Positions 46,559-55,215 are shown, numbered from the stretch's first letter. The stretch is 64,000 nucleotides of DNA from Actinomycetes bacterium (GCA_021816935.1 JAKAWR010000001.1:248001-312000), one strand, 5' to 3'. Made by a program: numbers and translations. The notes: generated from the sequence alone by a model not told the origin.

Positions 46559-47392
46559 TTATTCGCTGGGCCTCTTTGCGCTCTTGCCGCTCTGAGGTCC
46601 GGCTTTGCGGCGCACCTTCGGCGGTGTGTAGCGCTTGGACGCAGCAGGAGTCTCGCGTGATACGGGCGCCGGAGCCGAGTCGTTCGTACGGCCTCTGCCG
46701 AATAGCCAGCGCCGGCCTGTCCCCCCTTCACCGCCTCTTCGTTCTCCGCTGCCGGCCTTGGTGGCATTGCCGGAGCTCCGAGACCCCGACGCCTGCCTCA
46801 GCGGCATACCAAGCGCCTTCTCTGCCTCCCTCTGGAGCTTCATCGTCCTCCAGATCAGCCAGCCGCCGAACACGAAAAACGGGATGGCAAGCAGCAGCGT
46901 TAACCCTCCGAATGCGAAACCGGCGAAAAGTGCGGCGAATGCCAGCAACGCCCGCCGCCTGATCCAGGCGCCTGCAAAGATGACGCCGGCAAGAACGAGC
47001 CCTACAGTCAGGTAGATTGCAACCTCGCTGACGTCAGTGCGGTTCTTGCCGTGCGTTACCGGATGGACAAGGTACGGGATGGTGATCGACAGCCACACAA
47101 TGGCAGCTAATGCAGCCACCAGGAAGCCGTAACGCCGTTCCCGGTCCTCGAGGGTGTTGACCACGCGCCGGACCGTCTTGGCATCGAGGGGTTGGCGCCC
47201 GGAAGCGCCGGCTGGACCCGAACCGTTCGCGCCGGTCACCTTCCCGGCGCCTGCCGGCTTGCCGTGGCGAGCCGGTTCACCACCGCTCACGGGCTCGCTG
47301 CTGCGGCCAGCCTTGCCTTGCCCGGCTGGATCCTCCTCGCCGTTACTCTCGCCCCTGACTCGGCCATTGGTGCCGTTCCTTGCCTCGAACAC
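46559..47392 (-). CDS. Membrane protein with charged tails, unknown function
   Basis: Not recognised. A Gly/Ser/Ala-rich N-terminal 70 residues is followed by four hydrophobic segments (about 90-190: GFLVAALAAIVWLSITIPYL, VAIYLTVGLVLAGVIFAGAWI, ALLAFAALFAGFAFGGLTLLL, PFFVFGGWLIW) and a basic, Lys/Arg-rich C-terminus. It is the first gene of the operon leading into the acyl reductase. The start GTG 47392 lies 13 bp from a MITE-like element, so its promoter may sit inside that element. Confidence 0.65.
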   Translation of the reverse strand: MFEARNGTNGRVRGESNGEEDPAGQGKAGRSSEPVSGGEPARHGKPAGAGKVTGANGSGPAGASGRQPLDAKTVRRVVNTLEDRERRYGFLVAALAAIVWLSITIPYLVHPVTHGKNRTDVSEVAIYLTVGLVLAGVIFAGAWIRRRALLAFAALFAGFAFGGLTLLLAIPFFVFGGWLIWRTMKLQREAEKALGMPLRQASGSRSSGNATKAGSGERRGGEGGTGRRWLFGRGRTNDSAPAPVSRETPAASKRYTPPKVRRKAGPQSGKSAKRPSE

Positions 47393-47405
47393 TCCCCGAG
47401 CCTAG

Positions 47406-47610
47406 TGCACCGTCTCACAAATAACCATGCGATCTCGCCAGCCAGATGACGCCGCTGGCTGTGTCCTCGTCCTCGACGTACTCCCTGGTACGCGCATACA
47501 ATGTGCTTCGCCATGCCTGTCCCGCAACAGTCCACCGGACTGTTGCGCATCCTTGCCAGGCAGCGCCCCTGACTTGCCGATTATCATCACGCTATTTATG
47601 AGACGGTACA
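47406..47610 (-). mobile_element. Diverged relative of the MITE-like family (205 bp)
   Basis: Ends are TGCACCGTCTCACAAATA and, inverted, TGTACCGTCTCATAAATA; CTAG flanks both sides (47402-47405 and 47611-47614). Read on the minus strand the interior follows the 160-bp elements: ATGATAATCGGCAAGTCAGG, then ACCAGGGAGTACGTCGAGGA and GGACACAGCCAGCGGCGTCA. It carries an extra segment of about 45 bp with a hairpin GCAACAGTCC...GGACTGTTGC. Confidence 0.75.
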
Positions 47611-47728
47611 CTAGCACCGGCCACTTCGCACCCGGCCTAGCCCTTCGGCTGAACCAAGCCCAGCCTCCCCCACGCCGGAGATTTGATAGGCTTCTCCGGG
47701 ACAGAGAGGCCACCAGGGGGCCTCCCTC

Positions 47729-47802
47729 GGGCGCTTAGCTCAGACGGATAGAGCGCAGCCTTCACACGGCTGAGGTCGGAGGTTCAAGTCCTCTAGCGCC
47801 CA
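47729..47802 (+). tRNA. tRNA-Val (anticodon CAC)
   Basis: The acceptor stem GGGCGCT pairs with AGCGCCC. The D-arm is GCTCAGACGGATAGAGC. The anticodon arm CAGCC-TTCACAC-GGCTG gives CAC. The T-arm has GGTTCAAGTCC. The discriminator base is A; CCA is not encoded. Confidence 0.95.
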
Positions 47803-47980
47803 CGCATTCGACCGAGCGCGGCTGTCGGAGTTCCTATAGGCTTGATGGAGGCCGGACGACATGATGGCGGAGGCCGGGCTCGCCTCGGAGAAGGGCAATG
47901 TCTTACGAGACCGCAGAGTCCCGCTGCCATCGGTAAGCGGACCAATCCAAAGAGAATCGGCCCGCCGGAAGCGGAAACAT

Positions 47981-48011
47981 AAGCAAGAAGCAAGAAGCAA
48001 GAAGCAAGAAG
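47981..48011 (+). repeat. Heptanucleotide tandem repeat (AAGCAAG)x4
   Basis: Four perfect AAGCAAG units plus a partial one run up to the ribosome binding site (AGAAGG) of the next gene. A change in unit number would alter promoter-to-start spacing but not the reading frame of that gene. Confidence 0.9.
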
Positions 48012-48015
48012 GTAC

Positions 48016-48465
48016 ATGATGCCACTAACTGGAGAGTACGAACCGTCGCCGTCGGCCTGGGTTGCGGGTCAGGTCGCCGAGTATGAAGGCTCCGGCGGCA
48101 CCCGGGGCAATACGCTTCGCGACACCGGCCTGCCAATTGTCATCGTGACGACCCGCGGCGCCAAGTCAGGCAAGATCCGTAAGTTCGGGCTTATGCGCGT
48201 CGAGCACAACGGCGAATACGCCCTGATTGCCTCGAAGGGCGGCGCTCCCGAGAACCCCAGCTGGTATCACAACATCATGGCCGACCCGACTGCCCTCATG
48301 GTCCAGGATGGCCCGCAGCCGTTCGACGCTACAGCACGTGAGGTGATCGGCGACGAGAGGGCTGAGTGGTGGGCACGCGCCGTCGATGCCTTCCCACCGT
48401 ACGCCGAGTACCAGCAAAAGACCGTGCGAGACATTCCCATCCTTGTCGCCCGGCCCGCACGGTAG
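48016..48465 (+). CDS. Ddn-like deazaflavin (F420)-dependent reductase family protein
   Basis: Predicted small split-barrel flavin/F420 enzyme. The segments VIVTTRGAKSGKIRKFGLMRVEHNGEYALIASKGGAPENPSWYHNI are the family core, with the phosphate-binding GAKSGKIRK. At 149 residues it matches F420H2-dependent quinone reductases such as mycobacterial Ddn. The substrate is unknown. ATG 48016 is preceded by AGAAGG at the end of a heptanucleotide repeat tract. Confidence 0.88.
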   Translation: MMPLTGEYEPSPSAWVAGQVAEYEGSGGTRGNTLRDTGLPIVIVTTRGAKSGKIRKFGLMRVEHNGEYALIASKGGAPENPSWYHNIMADPTALMVQDGPQPFDATAREVIGDERAEWWARAVDAFPPYAEYQQKTVRDIPILVARPAR

Positions 48466-48512
48466 ACTCTGACCACGACCGGAACCTCCCCCTGTATCGT
48501 CTCCCGTCGCGG

Positions 48513-48938
48513 TCAGCGGGCTCTTGCGAAGCGCCGGACGGCCTCGAGTAACTCAGCCGCTTTCTCGGTCGCGACATTGCCGTCACCCGAGGCCAGTGCC
48601 CCGGCAACGCAGTGGTTTACATGGTCCTCCAGTATCAGCAAGGCCACCGCTTCGAGGGCCGTCGATACTGCCGATACCTGCGTCAGTATGTCGATGCAAT
48701 AACGGTCATCCGCGATCATTTTCTCGATGCCGCGGACCTGGCCCTCGATGCGGTGCATGCGCCTCGAAAGTGCGTCCTTGTCGCCCTCGGCAATGTAACC
48801 GTGAACCGGGTGGTCCCCGTGTACCGGCTTTCGCCAAACCGGGTCTCCGTGATCAGGCCCTGTATCGCTACCCGCTGTACCCGCAACATCCTCCCCAGGG
48901 CCATAACCCGGGCCATGTACTCGCCGGTCCCTCGTCAC
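48513..48938 (-). CDS. csoR: CsoR-type copper-sensing repressor
   Basis: Cu(I)-responsive repressor of the adjacent copper genes. The conserved core RRMHRIEGQVRGIEKMI is followed by DDRYCIDILTQ and LEDHVNHCV, which give the Cys-His-Cys copper site of CsoR. The N-terminus is unusually long (about 60 residues) and His-rich (HGPGYGPG, KPVHGDHPVHGY), possibly an extra metal-binding tail. It overlaps copA by 4 bp (ATGA) as the last gene of copZ-copA-csoR. Two operator-like palindromes lie upstream of the operon. Confidence 0.92.
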   Translation of the reverse strand: MTRDRRVHGPGYGPGEDVAGTAGSDTGPDHGDPVWRKPVHGDHPVHGYIAEGDKDALSRRMHRIEGQVRGIEKMIADDRYCIDILTQVSAVSTALEAVALLILEDHVNHCVAGALASGDGNVATEKAAELLEAVRRFARAR

Positions 48939-51172
48939 GGCGTCAACCTTACCGTTTGGAACCGCCGCAGCCTGAGAGAGTTAGATACGACGAAAACGCT
49001 CGAGAAAGCCATCGCGGCAGCGGCGATCACCGGGTTGACGATACCGGCTACGGCAAGCGGGATGGCTGCGACATTGTATGCAAATGCCCAGAAGAGGTTG
49101 CCCTTGATTGTTGCCAGGGTCCGCCGGGCAAGCCGGATGGCATCCGCGGCCATCCGCAGGTCGCCTGACACCAGGGTCAGGTCCGATGCCTCGATAGCCA
49201 CGTCGGTGCCCGTCCCGATGGACAGCCCCAGATCCGCCTGCGCCAGCGCCGGAGCATCGTTGATCCCGTCGCCTACCATGGCTACCACCTCGCCCGCCTC
49301 CTGCAAGCGACGCACCTCGTCCGCCTTGCCGCCGGGCAGGACGCCGGCAAGCACCCGCTCGATGCCGGCTTCAGCAGCGACGGCCGCCGCGACCCGTTCG
49401 TTGTCACCTGTGAGAAGAACGGGCGTAAGCCCGAGAGCACGCAGCTCCGAGACCGCCTCCCGACTCGTCGGCTTGAGCTTGTCAGTCAGAGCCACCAGAC
49501 CCAGCACCTCACCATCGCAAACCGCTCCAACCACGGTCCTCCCCATTGCCTCCAGATGCCGGACTTCCTCCACGAGGCCCCCGGCGTGGCCGACTACCTG
49601 CCCGGTAAGCAACGAAGGTCGCCCGACCAGCACCACGTGGCCTTCTACCACAGCTTCCACCCCGATGCCGGCTCGGTTCTTGAACCCCTCCGCGGAGAGG
49701 AGCGGCCCGAGCCGCTCTCGACCGTAATCCGCAATGGCCCGGGCTATCGGGTGTTCGCTCGCGTCCTCTGTGGCGGCTACGAGAGCGAGAAGGCGCTCCT
49801 GGTTCACGCCGGCGACGGGAACAAGAGCCGCAACCTCCATCTTTCCCTCCGTCAGAGTGCCCGTCTTGTCGAGCACCACCGTCGTCACCTTGCGGGTCTG
49901 CTCCAGGGCCTGCGGGCCCTTGATGACGATACCCAGCTGTGCGCCTCGCCCGGTACCCACCATGAGGGCGGTAGGCGTCGCAAGCCCGAGCGCGCAAGGG
50001 CAGGCGATCACCACGACCGCCACCGCCACCGTGAATGCCGTCGCGGTCCCCGATCCCGAAAACGTCAGCCACCCTGCAAGGCTGAGCAACGAAACGGCAA
50101 TGACAACCGGTACGAAAACTGCCGATACCCGGTCGGCCAGGCGCTGCACCTGCGCCTTGCCGGCCTGAGCCTGGCCGACGAGCCTTGCGATCTGGGCAAG
50201 AGTAGTCTCCGAGCCCACCCTTATTGCCCGGACCACCAGGCGGCCGCTCGCGTTCACCGCACCACCGGCTACCTCGTCCCCCGGTACGATATCGACCGGC
50301 ACGGACTCGCCTGTCAGCATCGACTCGTCCACCGCCGATGACCCCGTCTCGACGATCCCGTCTGTTGCTACTTTCTCGCCGGGCCGTACGACGAACAGGT
50401 CGCCGACCTGGAGTCTATCGATCGGCACCAGCACCTCCTCTCCGTCGCGGACCACTCGAGCCTCCTTCGCCCCCAACTCGAGAAGCGCTCGCACGGCCTC
50501 TCCCGAGCGCCGCTTCGCCCGGGCCTCGAAGTAACGCCCGAGCAGGATCAGCGCGGTGATCAGCGTAGCCGTGTCGAAGTACACACCCTCCTTCAACCCC
50601 GCAAGCAGCACCACGGTCGACCAGATCCAGGCTGCCAGTGTTCCCAGCGATATCAGCGTGTCCATGGTCGCAATCCGGTGCCGAGCGTTCAGCGCCGCTG
50701 CCCGGTGGAAGGGCCAGCCTGCGTATGCCACCACAGGCGTGGCCAGCGCAAGCGAGACCCATTCCCAGCCGGAGAAGCGAGCCGGCACCACCCATGCCCA
50801 GAGTGCCACCGGCACGGAGGCAGCTACCGCCATCGCCAAGCGCGTCCGGTACTCCCTCGCCGGGTCCTCATCGCCTGGAGTATCATCGGGAACGGCCGCC
50901 CCGTAACCGATCCGTTTCACCGCTCCGATCAGGTCATCTACCGACACCCGGCAGGCGTCGAAGGATACCGCCGCCTGCTCGCCGGCAAAGTTGACCGTCG
51001 CAGCTACGCCGTCCAGCTTGTTCAGGCTTTTCTCGATGCGGACCGCGCACGTTGCGCATGTCATGCCCGAGATCGCAAGGTCGACATGGGCCGCCTCCGG
51101 CGCTGTCGGGTCGCTTGCCGCATAACCCGGCACTGCCCGGTCGGGCCTCTCTACGGGCTTGACCGCTGCCAT
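48935..51172 (-). CDS. copA: Copper-exporting P1B-type ATPase
   Basis: Pumps Cu(I) out of the cytosol. One N-terminal heavy-metal domain (SGMTCATCAVRIEKSL, about residue 37), eight membrane segments, the actuator TGES, the CPC metal site in IACPCALGLATPTAL (about 389), the phosphorylation motif DKTGTLTEG, the SEHP motif, TGDN and GDGINDAPALAQAD are all present. It has 745 residues. The start overlaps copZ by 22 bp and the end overlaps csoR by 4 bp, so the three are one transcript. Confidence 0.96.
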   Translation of the reverse strand: MAAVKPVERPDRAVPGYAASDPTAPEAAHVDLAISGMTCATCAVRIEKSLNKLDGVAATVNFAGEQAAVSFDACRVSVDDLIGAVKRIGYGAAVPDDTPGDEDPAREYRTRLAMAVAASVPVALWAWVVPARFSGWEWVSLALATPVVAYAGWPFHRAAALNARHRIATMDTLISLGTLAAWIWSTVVLLAGLKEGVYFDTATLITALILLGRYFEARAKRRSGEAVRALLELGAKEARVVRDGEEVLVPIDRLQVGDLFVVRPGEKVATDGIVETGSSAVDESMLTGESVPVDIVPGDEVAGGAVNASGRLVVRAIRVGSETTLAQIARLVGQAQAGKAQVQRLADRVSAVFVPVVIAVSLLSLAGWLTFSGSGTATAFTVAVAVVVIACPCALGLATPTALMVGTGRGAQLGIVIKGPQALEQTRKVTTVVLDKTGTLTEGKMEVAALVPVAGVNQERLLALVAATEDASEHPIARAIADYGRERLGPLLSAEGFKNRAGIGVEAVVEGHVVLVGRPSLLTGQVVGHAGGLVEEVRHLEAMGRTVVGAVCDGEVLGLVALTDKLKPTSREAVSELRALGLTPVLLTGDNERVAAAVAAEAGIERVLAGVLPGGKADEVRRLQEAGEVVAMVGDGINDAPALAQADLGLSIGTGTDVAIEASDLTLVSGDLRMAADAIRLARRTLATIKGNLFWAFAYNVAAIPLAVAGIVNPVIAAAAMAFSSVFVVSNSLRLRRFQTVRLTP

Positions 51173-51375
51173 CGCACAGCCTCGTAGCCCGCTTCCAGGA
51201 TCGCGGCCCGCAGTGCGGAATCGTCAAGAGCCTCACCGACCACCTCGACAAGTTTCGTCCCCAGGTCTACCTCCACCTCGGCGACTCCTGATACCCGACT
51301 CACTTCGGTTGTGATGGCGTGCTTGCAGTGGTCACACGTCATTCCGGGCACGCTATAGGTAAGAGCCTGGCTCAT
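51151..51375 (-). CDS. copZ: Copper chaperone CopZ
   Basis: A 74-residue heavy-metal-associated domain with the Cu(I)-binding motif GMTCDHCKHAI. It would hand copper to CopA. ATG 51375 has GAGGAG five bases upstream; the ORF track starts at 51498 inside the promoter. It is the first gene of the copper operon and overlaps copA by 22 bp. Confidence 0.93.
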   Translation of the reverse strand: MSQALTYSVPGMTCDHCKHAITTEVSRVSGVAEVEVDLGTKLVEVVGEALDDSALRAAILEAGYEAVRWQRSSP

Positions 51376-51416
51376 CGTCACTCCTCTCTCGGATTCAGGG
51401 GACATCTCTTCAGCAC

Positions 51417-51431
51417 TACCCCCATGGGGTA
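51417..51431 (-). promoter_or_regulatory. CsoR-like operator 1
   Basis: The near-perfect palindrome TACCCCCATGGGGTA lies just downstream of the inferred transcription start. The same pattern occurs 36 bp away. Confidence 0.7.
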
Positions 51432-51439
51432 TATTGCCC

Positions 51440-51445
51440 ATTATA
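51440..51445 (-). promoter_or_regulatory. -10 element of the copZ-copA-csoR promoter
   Basis: TATAAT on the minus strand, placed between the two operator palindromes. The -35 region (GTACCC at 17 bp) lies within operator 2 and is weak, as in many repressor-controlled promoters. Confidence 0.65.
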
Positions 51446-51452
51446 GCACTGA

Positions 51453-51467
51453 TACCCCGGAGGGGTA
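51453..51467 (-). promoter_or_regulatory. CsoR-like operator 2
   Basis: The palindrome TACCCCGGAGGGGTA overlaps the spacer and -35 region of the copper promoter. Confidence 0.72.
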
Positions 51468-51674
51468 CTGTCGCAGGTGACGCCGAGTATGGGACCAAGG
51501 GCTATGCCCGCACGGTGAGCCCTCGATACGCCAGGGCACCCTCCGTGCAATCCGGGCGGCCATGTTATTATGTCGCTATGTTTGGGACTGAGTGTGCCTG
51601 GTAGACCTGATCGTGCGACGTATGACGTCACCGCCGGACCGAAGCTGGCACCTCGAGACACGGCTGGGGCGGGA

Positions 51675-53252
51675 ATGCACGACCGGCAACCGGGGAACGG
51701 GCAGCCGGCTCCCGATGGTGCCGCCAATACTCGTCGGCGGCGCCCACGGCTACTGGTCCTCGTGGTTGCCTATATGGCGGAGACGACCATCGAGTCCGTG
51801 CTCAAGCGGATCCCTCGGGACATCCTCAGCCGGTTCGAGATCGAGGTTCTTGTCGTAGACGACGGCTCCCACGATGCCACCTTCGCTCGCGCTACCCGGC
51901 TGCACGGAAGCGGCGAGGGGGCGCTCCTGCCCACGACCGTTCTGCGCAACCCGACCAATCAGGGCTACGGCGGCAACCAGAAGATCGGCATGCACTATGC
52001 CATCGCCAACCACTTCGATTTCCTCGTCCTTCTGCACGGGGATGGCCAGTACGCACCGGAGCGGATGGGCGATCTCCTCGAACCCCTGGTGGCTGGCTCG
52101 GCCGATGCCGTCATAGGATCACGGATGCTCGATCGAGGCGGGGCACGTTCGGGAGGCATGCCGCTGTACAAGTTTGCCGGCAACCGCATCCTCACCAGTT
52201 TCCAGAACCGCGTCCTCGGCACGAGCCTGAGCGAGTTCCACTCCGGTTACCGGGCCTATTCGGTGGGTGCGCTCTCCGATGTGCCGTTCTCGCTCGACAC
52301 CGACGATTTCCATTTCGACACGGAGATCCTCGTCCAGTTCTTCCTCTGGGGAAAGCGGGTTGCCGAAGTGGGGATCCCCACGTACTATGGCGACGAGATC
52401 TGTTACGTCAACGGCCTGCGCTATGCAAAAGACGTGGTGATCGCCTCGGCCAAGGGCGCCCTGCAGCGTTTCGGCATCTTCTACGATCCCAAGTACGATG
52501 CCTCCGGCCTGCACGGCGAGCCGATCTACGAATCGAAACTGGACTTCGAGAGCCCCCAGTCGATAGTGGCGTCGTTCGTGCTACCGGGCGAGCGCGTGGC
52601 AGACCTCGGGTGCGGCCCGGGCGATTTTGCGAACGGCCTCAGGGACCGCGGGTGCTACGTGATCGGCGTCGACAGCTTCGCCCAAGATGCCTCGCTTTTC
52701 GACCGGTTCATCCTGGCCGACCTGGACAGCGATCCCCTGGCCGTCAATCCCTCCTCATTCGACGCCGTGCTCATGCTCGACATTCTCGAACACCTATCCT
52801 CGCCGGAGAAGTTCCTTGCTGCTCTGCGTGAGGCGATCTGGGCAGGCAGCCCTCCCGGGCCGAAGATCTTCGCCTCGACGGGAAACGTCGCATTCCTCCC
52901 GCTACGCATGTCGCTGCTCTCAGGCGAGTTCAACTACGGGCTCCGCGGCATCCTCGACCTCAGTCACAAGCGGCTGTTCACGAAGCGAACGTTCCTCCGG
53001 CTCATCCGCCAGGCCGGCTACGTTGTCGACAGCATCCAGGGCATCCCACCACCGCTACCGATGGTGGGCGGAACGAGCGGCGCGGCGCGAGCACTTTTCC
53101 GGGTGACCGCCTTCCTTGCTCACCGCATGCCATCGCTCTTCGCATACCAGTTCCTGGTGACGGCGCATGTGAGCCCCCAACTCGGCTGGCTCGTCGCCGA
53201 GGCGACCTCCGAAGCAGCGCGAATAACTGCAACTGACCACCTGGAGACGTGA
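51675..53252 (+). CDS. Family-2 glycosyltransferase fused to SAM methyltransferase
   Basis: Two enzymes in one chain. The N-terminal GT2 domain (about residues 22-250) starts LLVLVVAYMAETTIESVL and has VLVVDDGSHDAT, NQGYGGNQKIGM and LLHGDGQY (metal-binding acidic motif), like polyprenyl-phosphate sugar transferases. It has no terminal membrane helices. The C-terminal methyltransferase (about 290-450) has ERVADLGCGPGDFANGL and MLDILEHLSSPEKFL. Such fusions often act in cell-wall or exopolysaccharide synthesis (inference). ATG 51675 follows GGGGCGGGA; the ORF track begins at 51570, where a TATTAT element argues against translation. Confidence 0.82.
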   Translation: MHDRQPGNGQPAPDGAANTRRRRPRLLVLVVAYMAETTIESVLKRIPRDILSRFEIEVLVVDDGSHDATFARATRLHGSGEGALLPTTVLRNPTNQGYGGNQKIGMHYAIANHFDFLVLLHGDGQYAPERMGDLLEPLVAGSADAVIGSRMLDRGGARSGGMPLYKFAGNRILTSFQNRVLGTSLSEFHSGYRAYSVGALSDVPFSLDTDDFHFDTEILVQFFLWGKRVAEVGIPTYYGDEICYVNGLRYAKDVVIASAKGALQRFGIFYDPKYDASGLHGEPIYESKLDFESPQSIVASFVLPGERVADLGCGPGDFANGLRDRGCYVIGVDSFAQDASLFDRFILADLDSDPLAVNPSSFDAVLMLDILEHLSSPEKFLAALREAIWAGSPPGPKIFASTGNVAFLPLRMSLLSGEFNYGLRGILDLSHKRLFTKRTFLRLIRQAGYVVDSIQGIPPPLPMVGGTSGAARALFRVTAFLAHRMPSLFAYQFLVTAHVSPQLGWLVAEATSEAARITATDHLET

Positions 53253-53277
53253 TCGTGGGTGCGGGGCGCAGCCACCA

Positions 53278-55215
53278 TCATCGGCTTCGCCTGCCGCCCG
53301 TAGGCGGCAAGGCCGCATTTCGTAACACAGCCTCCGTAACGTACCATGAGGCCATGTCCCAGAATACGCCCCCTGCATCGTCAGTGCCGAACGTCACGCC
53401 CCCGAGCCACTTGGCCGTCACGACCATCCGAGGTTCTCGGAACAGCGGGAGGCTTGGAAGATCCTGCCACAGGAGGGAGTCGATTTGGGAAAGTGTCGTA
53501 TTAGCACTGGCCGGGTTCAACTCCGATGCCACCTGCCCGAACAGCAAGTCCACGTTGGGATCGTAGAATCCGTTCCAGTCGGCCCCAGCGGTACCGTAGG
53601 GAGGCAATGGGGCCGGTCGACCCTGAACCGCCGTCCTCCCCCCTCCGACACCAGGCCTCACGGCTGCGGGCGTGTAAAGTTGTTCGGCCTGCGTCGGGAA
53701 GGGGCTCTGTGACGCCGGCATCAGCGCGAGATCGTAGCTTCCGCCGGCCAGTATCGTGCCCACAAGCGTGACCGGATCCACGGGAACCGTCTGCACATTG
53801 AACCCCGCGTCAAAGAGCTCAGCAACTATGGCTCCCGCGGCACGGCAAGCCCACCGATCAGCCGAGTCCCACGCCAGGCGAAGTGTCACGGGAGCGGCAC
53901 CGCTGAACCAGAGTCCTCTGCCGCCGTCACCGGGCATCTCGTGCAGGCGCAGGCCTGCAGCTTCCAGGTACGAACGGGCTACTCCTGGCGAGGGGCTGGC
54001 GAACGCATCAGGCGCCCGCGGTAGCACCGATCCCACGCTTGCAGGGACGTAGTGATCGTAGGTTGCAGGGGCCGCCAGAACCGAACCCGTCGCCGCCTCT
54101 GCGACTGCCGCCCGATCGATGTAACGGCCGATCCCATCTCGCACCGACAGATCGGTCGTCAACGCGCTCCCCGTCGTGTTGAACAGCAGTTGCATCTCCG
54201 TCGAACCCGTGCCGATCGCGAAGTCCAACCGCGGGTTCCCTGCGGCCCGTAACAGCGACTCCTCACCGAAGCTGGCCAGGTACGCGAGCCCGAATGATCC
54301 GGCGCCGATCGCTGCCCCACCCCCCGCTGCTCCCGCCGGGAGAAACACGATTTCCCGGATCGACGGCCGCTGTCCCCACCAGCGCGGGTTCGTTGAGAGC
54401 GTAACTTCGCGCCCCGGAACGAACGATGTGACTTCGTAGGGCCCAGCCGACAGCGCCGGTACCGTATAGCCGCCTGAGGCAGGGCGGATCTTGCCCGGCT
54501 TCCCGGCCGCGCCCACTGCAGGCGGCGGGGACATGTAGGCAAAGAGCGACTCCCAGTCCGAATAGGGCTCTGCGAACACGACTGTCACGCTGCCCGCTCC
54601 CGGACCCGCGCTGATCGACGCTATATCGTCGTAGCCGTTGATCGGTCCTGGCGTAGCGCCGGGAACCGATGTATGGGTCGTGCCTGCGCTGGCCCGAGCG
54701 GACGCTGCCGGCAGCACCGGCAAGCCGGTCGCATCCTTCTCCTCCTGCCACATGGAGACAAAGTCCTCAACAGTGAGCCTAGAGCCGTCCGACCAAACGG
54801 CCCCGGGGTTGATCTGGTAGACGGCAGTCTGCGGGCTGACGTGAACAAGGGTCGCACTCGTAGCGACAAGGGTATCGAGCTGGGGCGTTCCTGGCGGAAC
54901 GATCACGAATGGCGAGGGCAATACGAGTGAATCGACAGCGCGCGTTACGGTATTGTCACCTCCCGGTTGGTACGGGTCGAGAGTACCGGGAATCTCGCTC
55001 ACCCCGACCGTGAGCTTGGCATCCTTCGACGTAACCAACCGTACGGCCTGCGTCGTAGGCGGCACTCGAGGACTACGCGACCCAACCGGCCGCGACTGTG
55101 TGCACCCCCCCAGCCCCGCTAGTAGCGCCGCCATCGGCAAAGCCACGATCCCCGCGGCAGCAAGACTGCGGCAACCCCGCCTCAATTCCAAACCTGAAGA
55201 TCTCTGCGTTCCCAC
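53278..55215 (-). CDS. Family-5 substrate-binding lipoprotein, orphan (OppA/LpqW-like)
   Basis: Predicted exported lipoprotein. The signal peptide SLAAAGIVALPMAALLAGLGGC ends in a lipobox (LGGC). The mature chain resembles peptide/nickel-binding proteins: SEIPGTLDPYQPG, YQINPGAVWSDGSRLTVEDFVSMW, YEVTSFVPGREVTLSTNPRWWG. No ABC permease or ATPase gene is adjacent; the mycobacterial LpqW is a comparable orphan involved in mannolipid synthesis. The ORF track starts at 55317, inside the zinc-ribbon gene; GTG 55215 gives a normal signal peptide without that overlap, but its start is not certain. It converges on the glycosyltransferase fusion. Confidence 0.75.
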   Translation of the reverse strand: MGTQRSSGLELRRGCRSLAAAGIVALPMAALLAGLGGCTQSRPVGSRSPRVPPTTQAVRLVTSKDAKLTVGVSEIPGTLDPYQPGGDNTVTRAVDSLVLPSPFVIVPPGTPQLDTLVATSATLVHVSPQTAVYQINPGAVWSDGSRLTVEDFVSMWQEEKDATGLPVLPAASARASAGTTHTSVPGATPGPINGYDDIASISAGPGAGSVTVVFAEPYSDWESLFAYMSPPPAVGAAGKPGKIRPASGGYTVPALSAGPYEVTSFVPGREVTLSTNPRWWGQRPSIREIVFLPAGAAGGGAAIGAGSFGLAYLASFGEESLLRAAGNPRLDFAIGTGSTEMQLLFNTTGSALTTDLSVRDGIGRYIDRAAVAEAATGSVLAAPATYDHYVPASVGSVLPRAPDAFASPSPGVARSYLEAAGLRLHEMPGDGGRGLWFSGAAPVTLRLAWDSADRWACRAAGAIVAELFDAGFNVQTVPVDPVTLVGTILAGGSYDLALMPASQSPFPTQAEQLYTPAAVRPGVGGGRTAVQGRPAPLPPYGTAGADWNGFYDPNVDLLFGQVASELNPASANTTLSQIDSLLWQDLPSLPLFREPRMVVTAKWLGGVTFGTDDAGGVFWDMASWYVTEAVLRNAALPPTGGRRSR

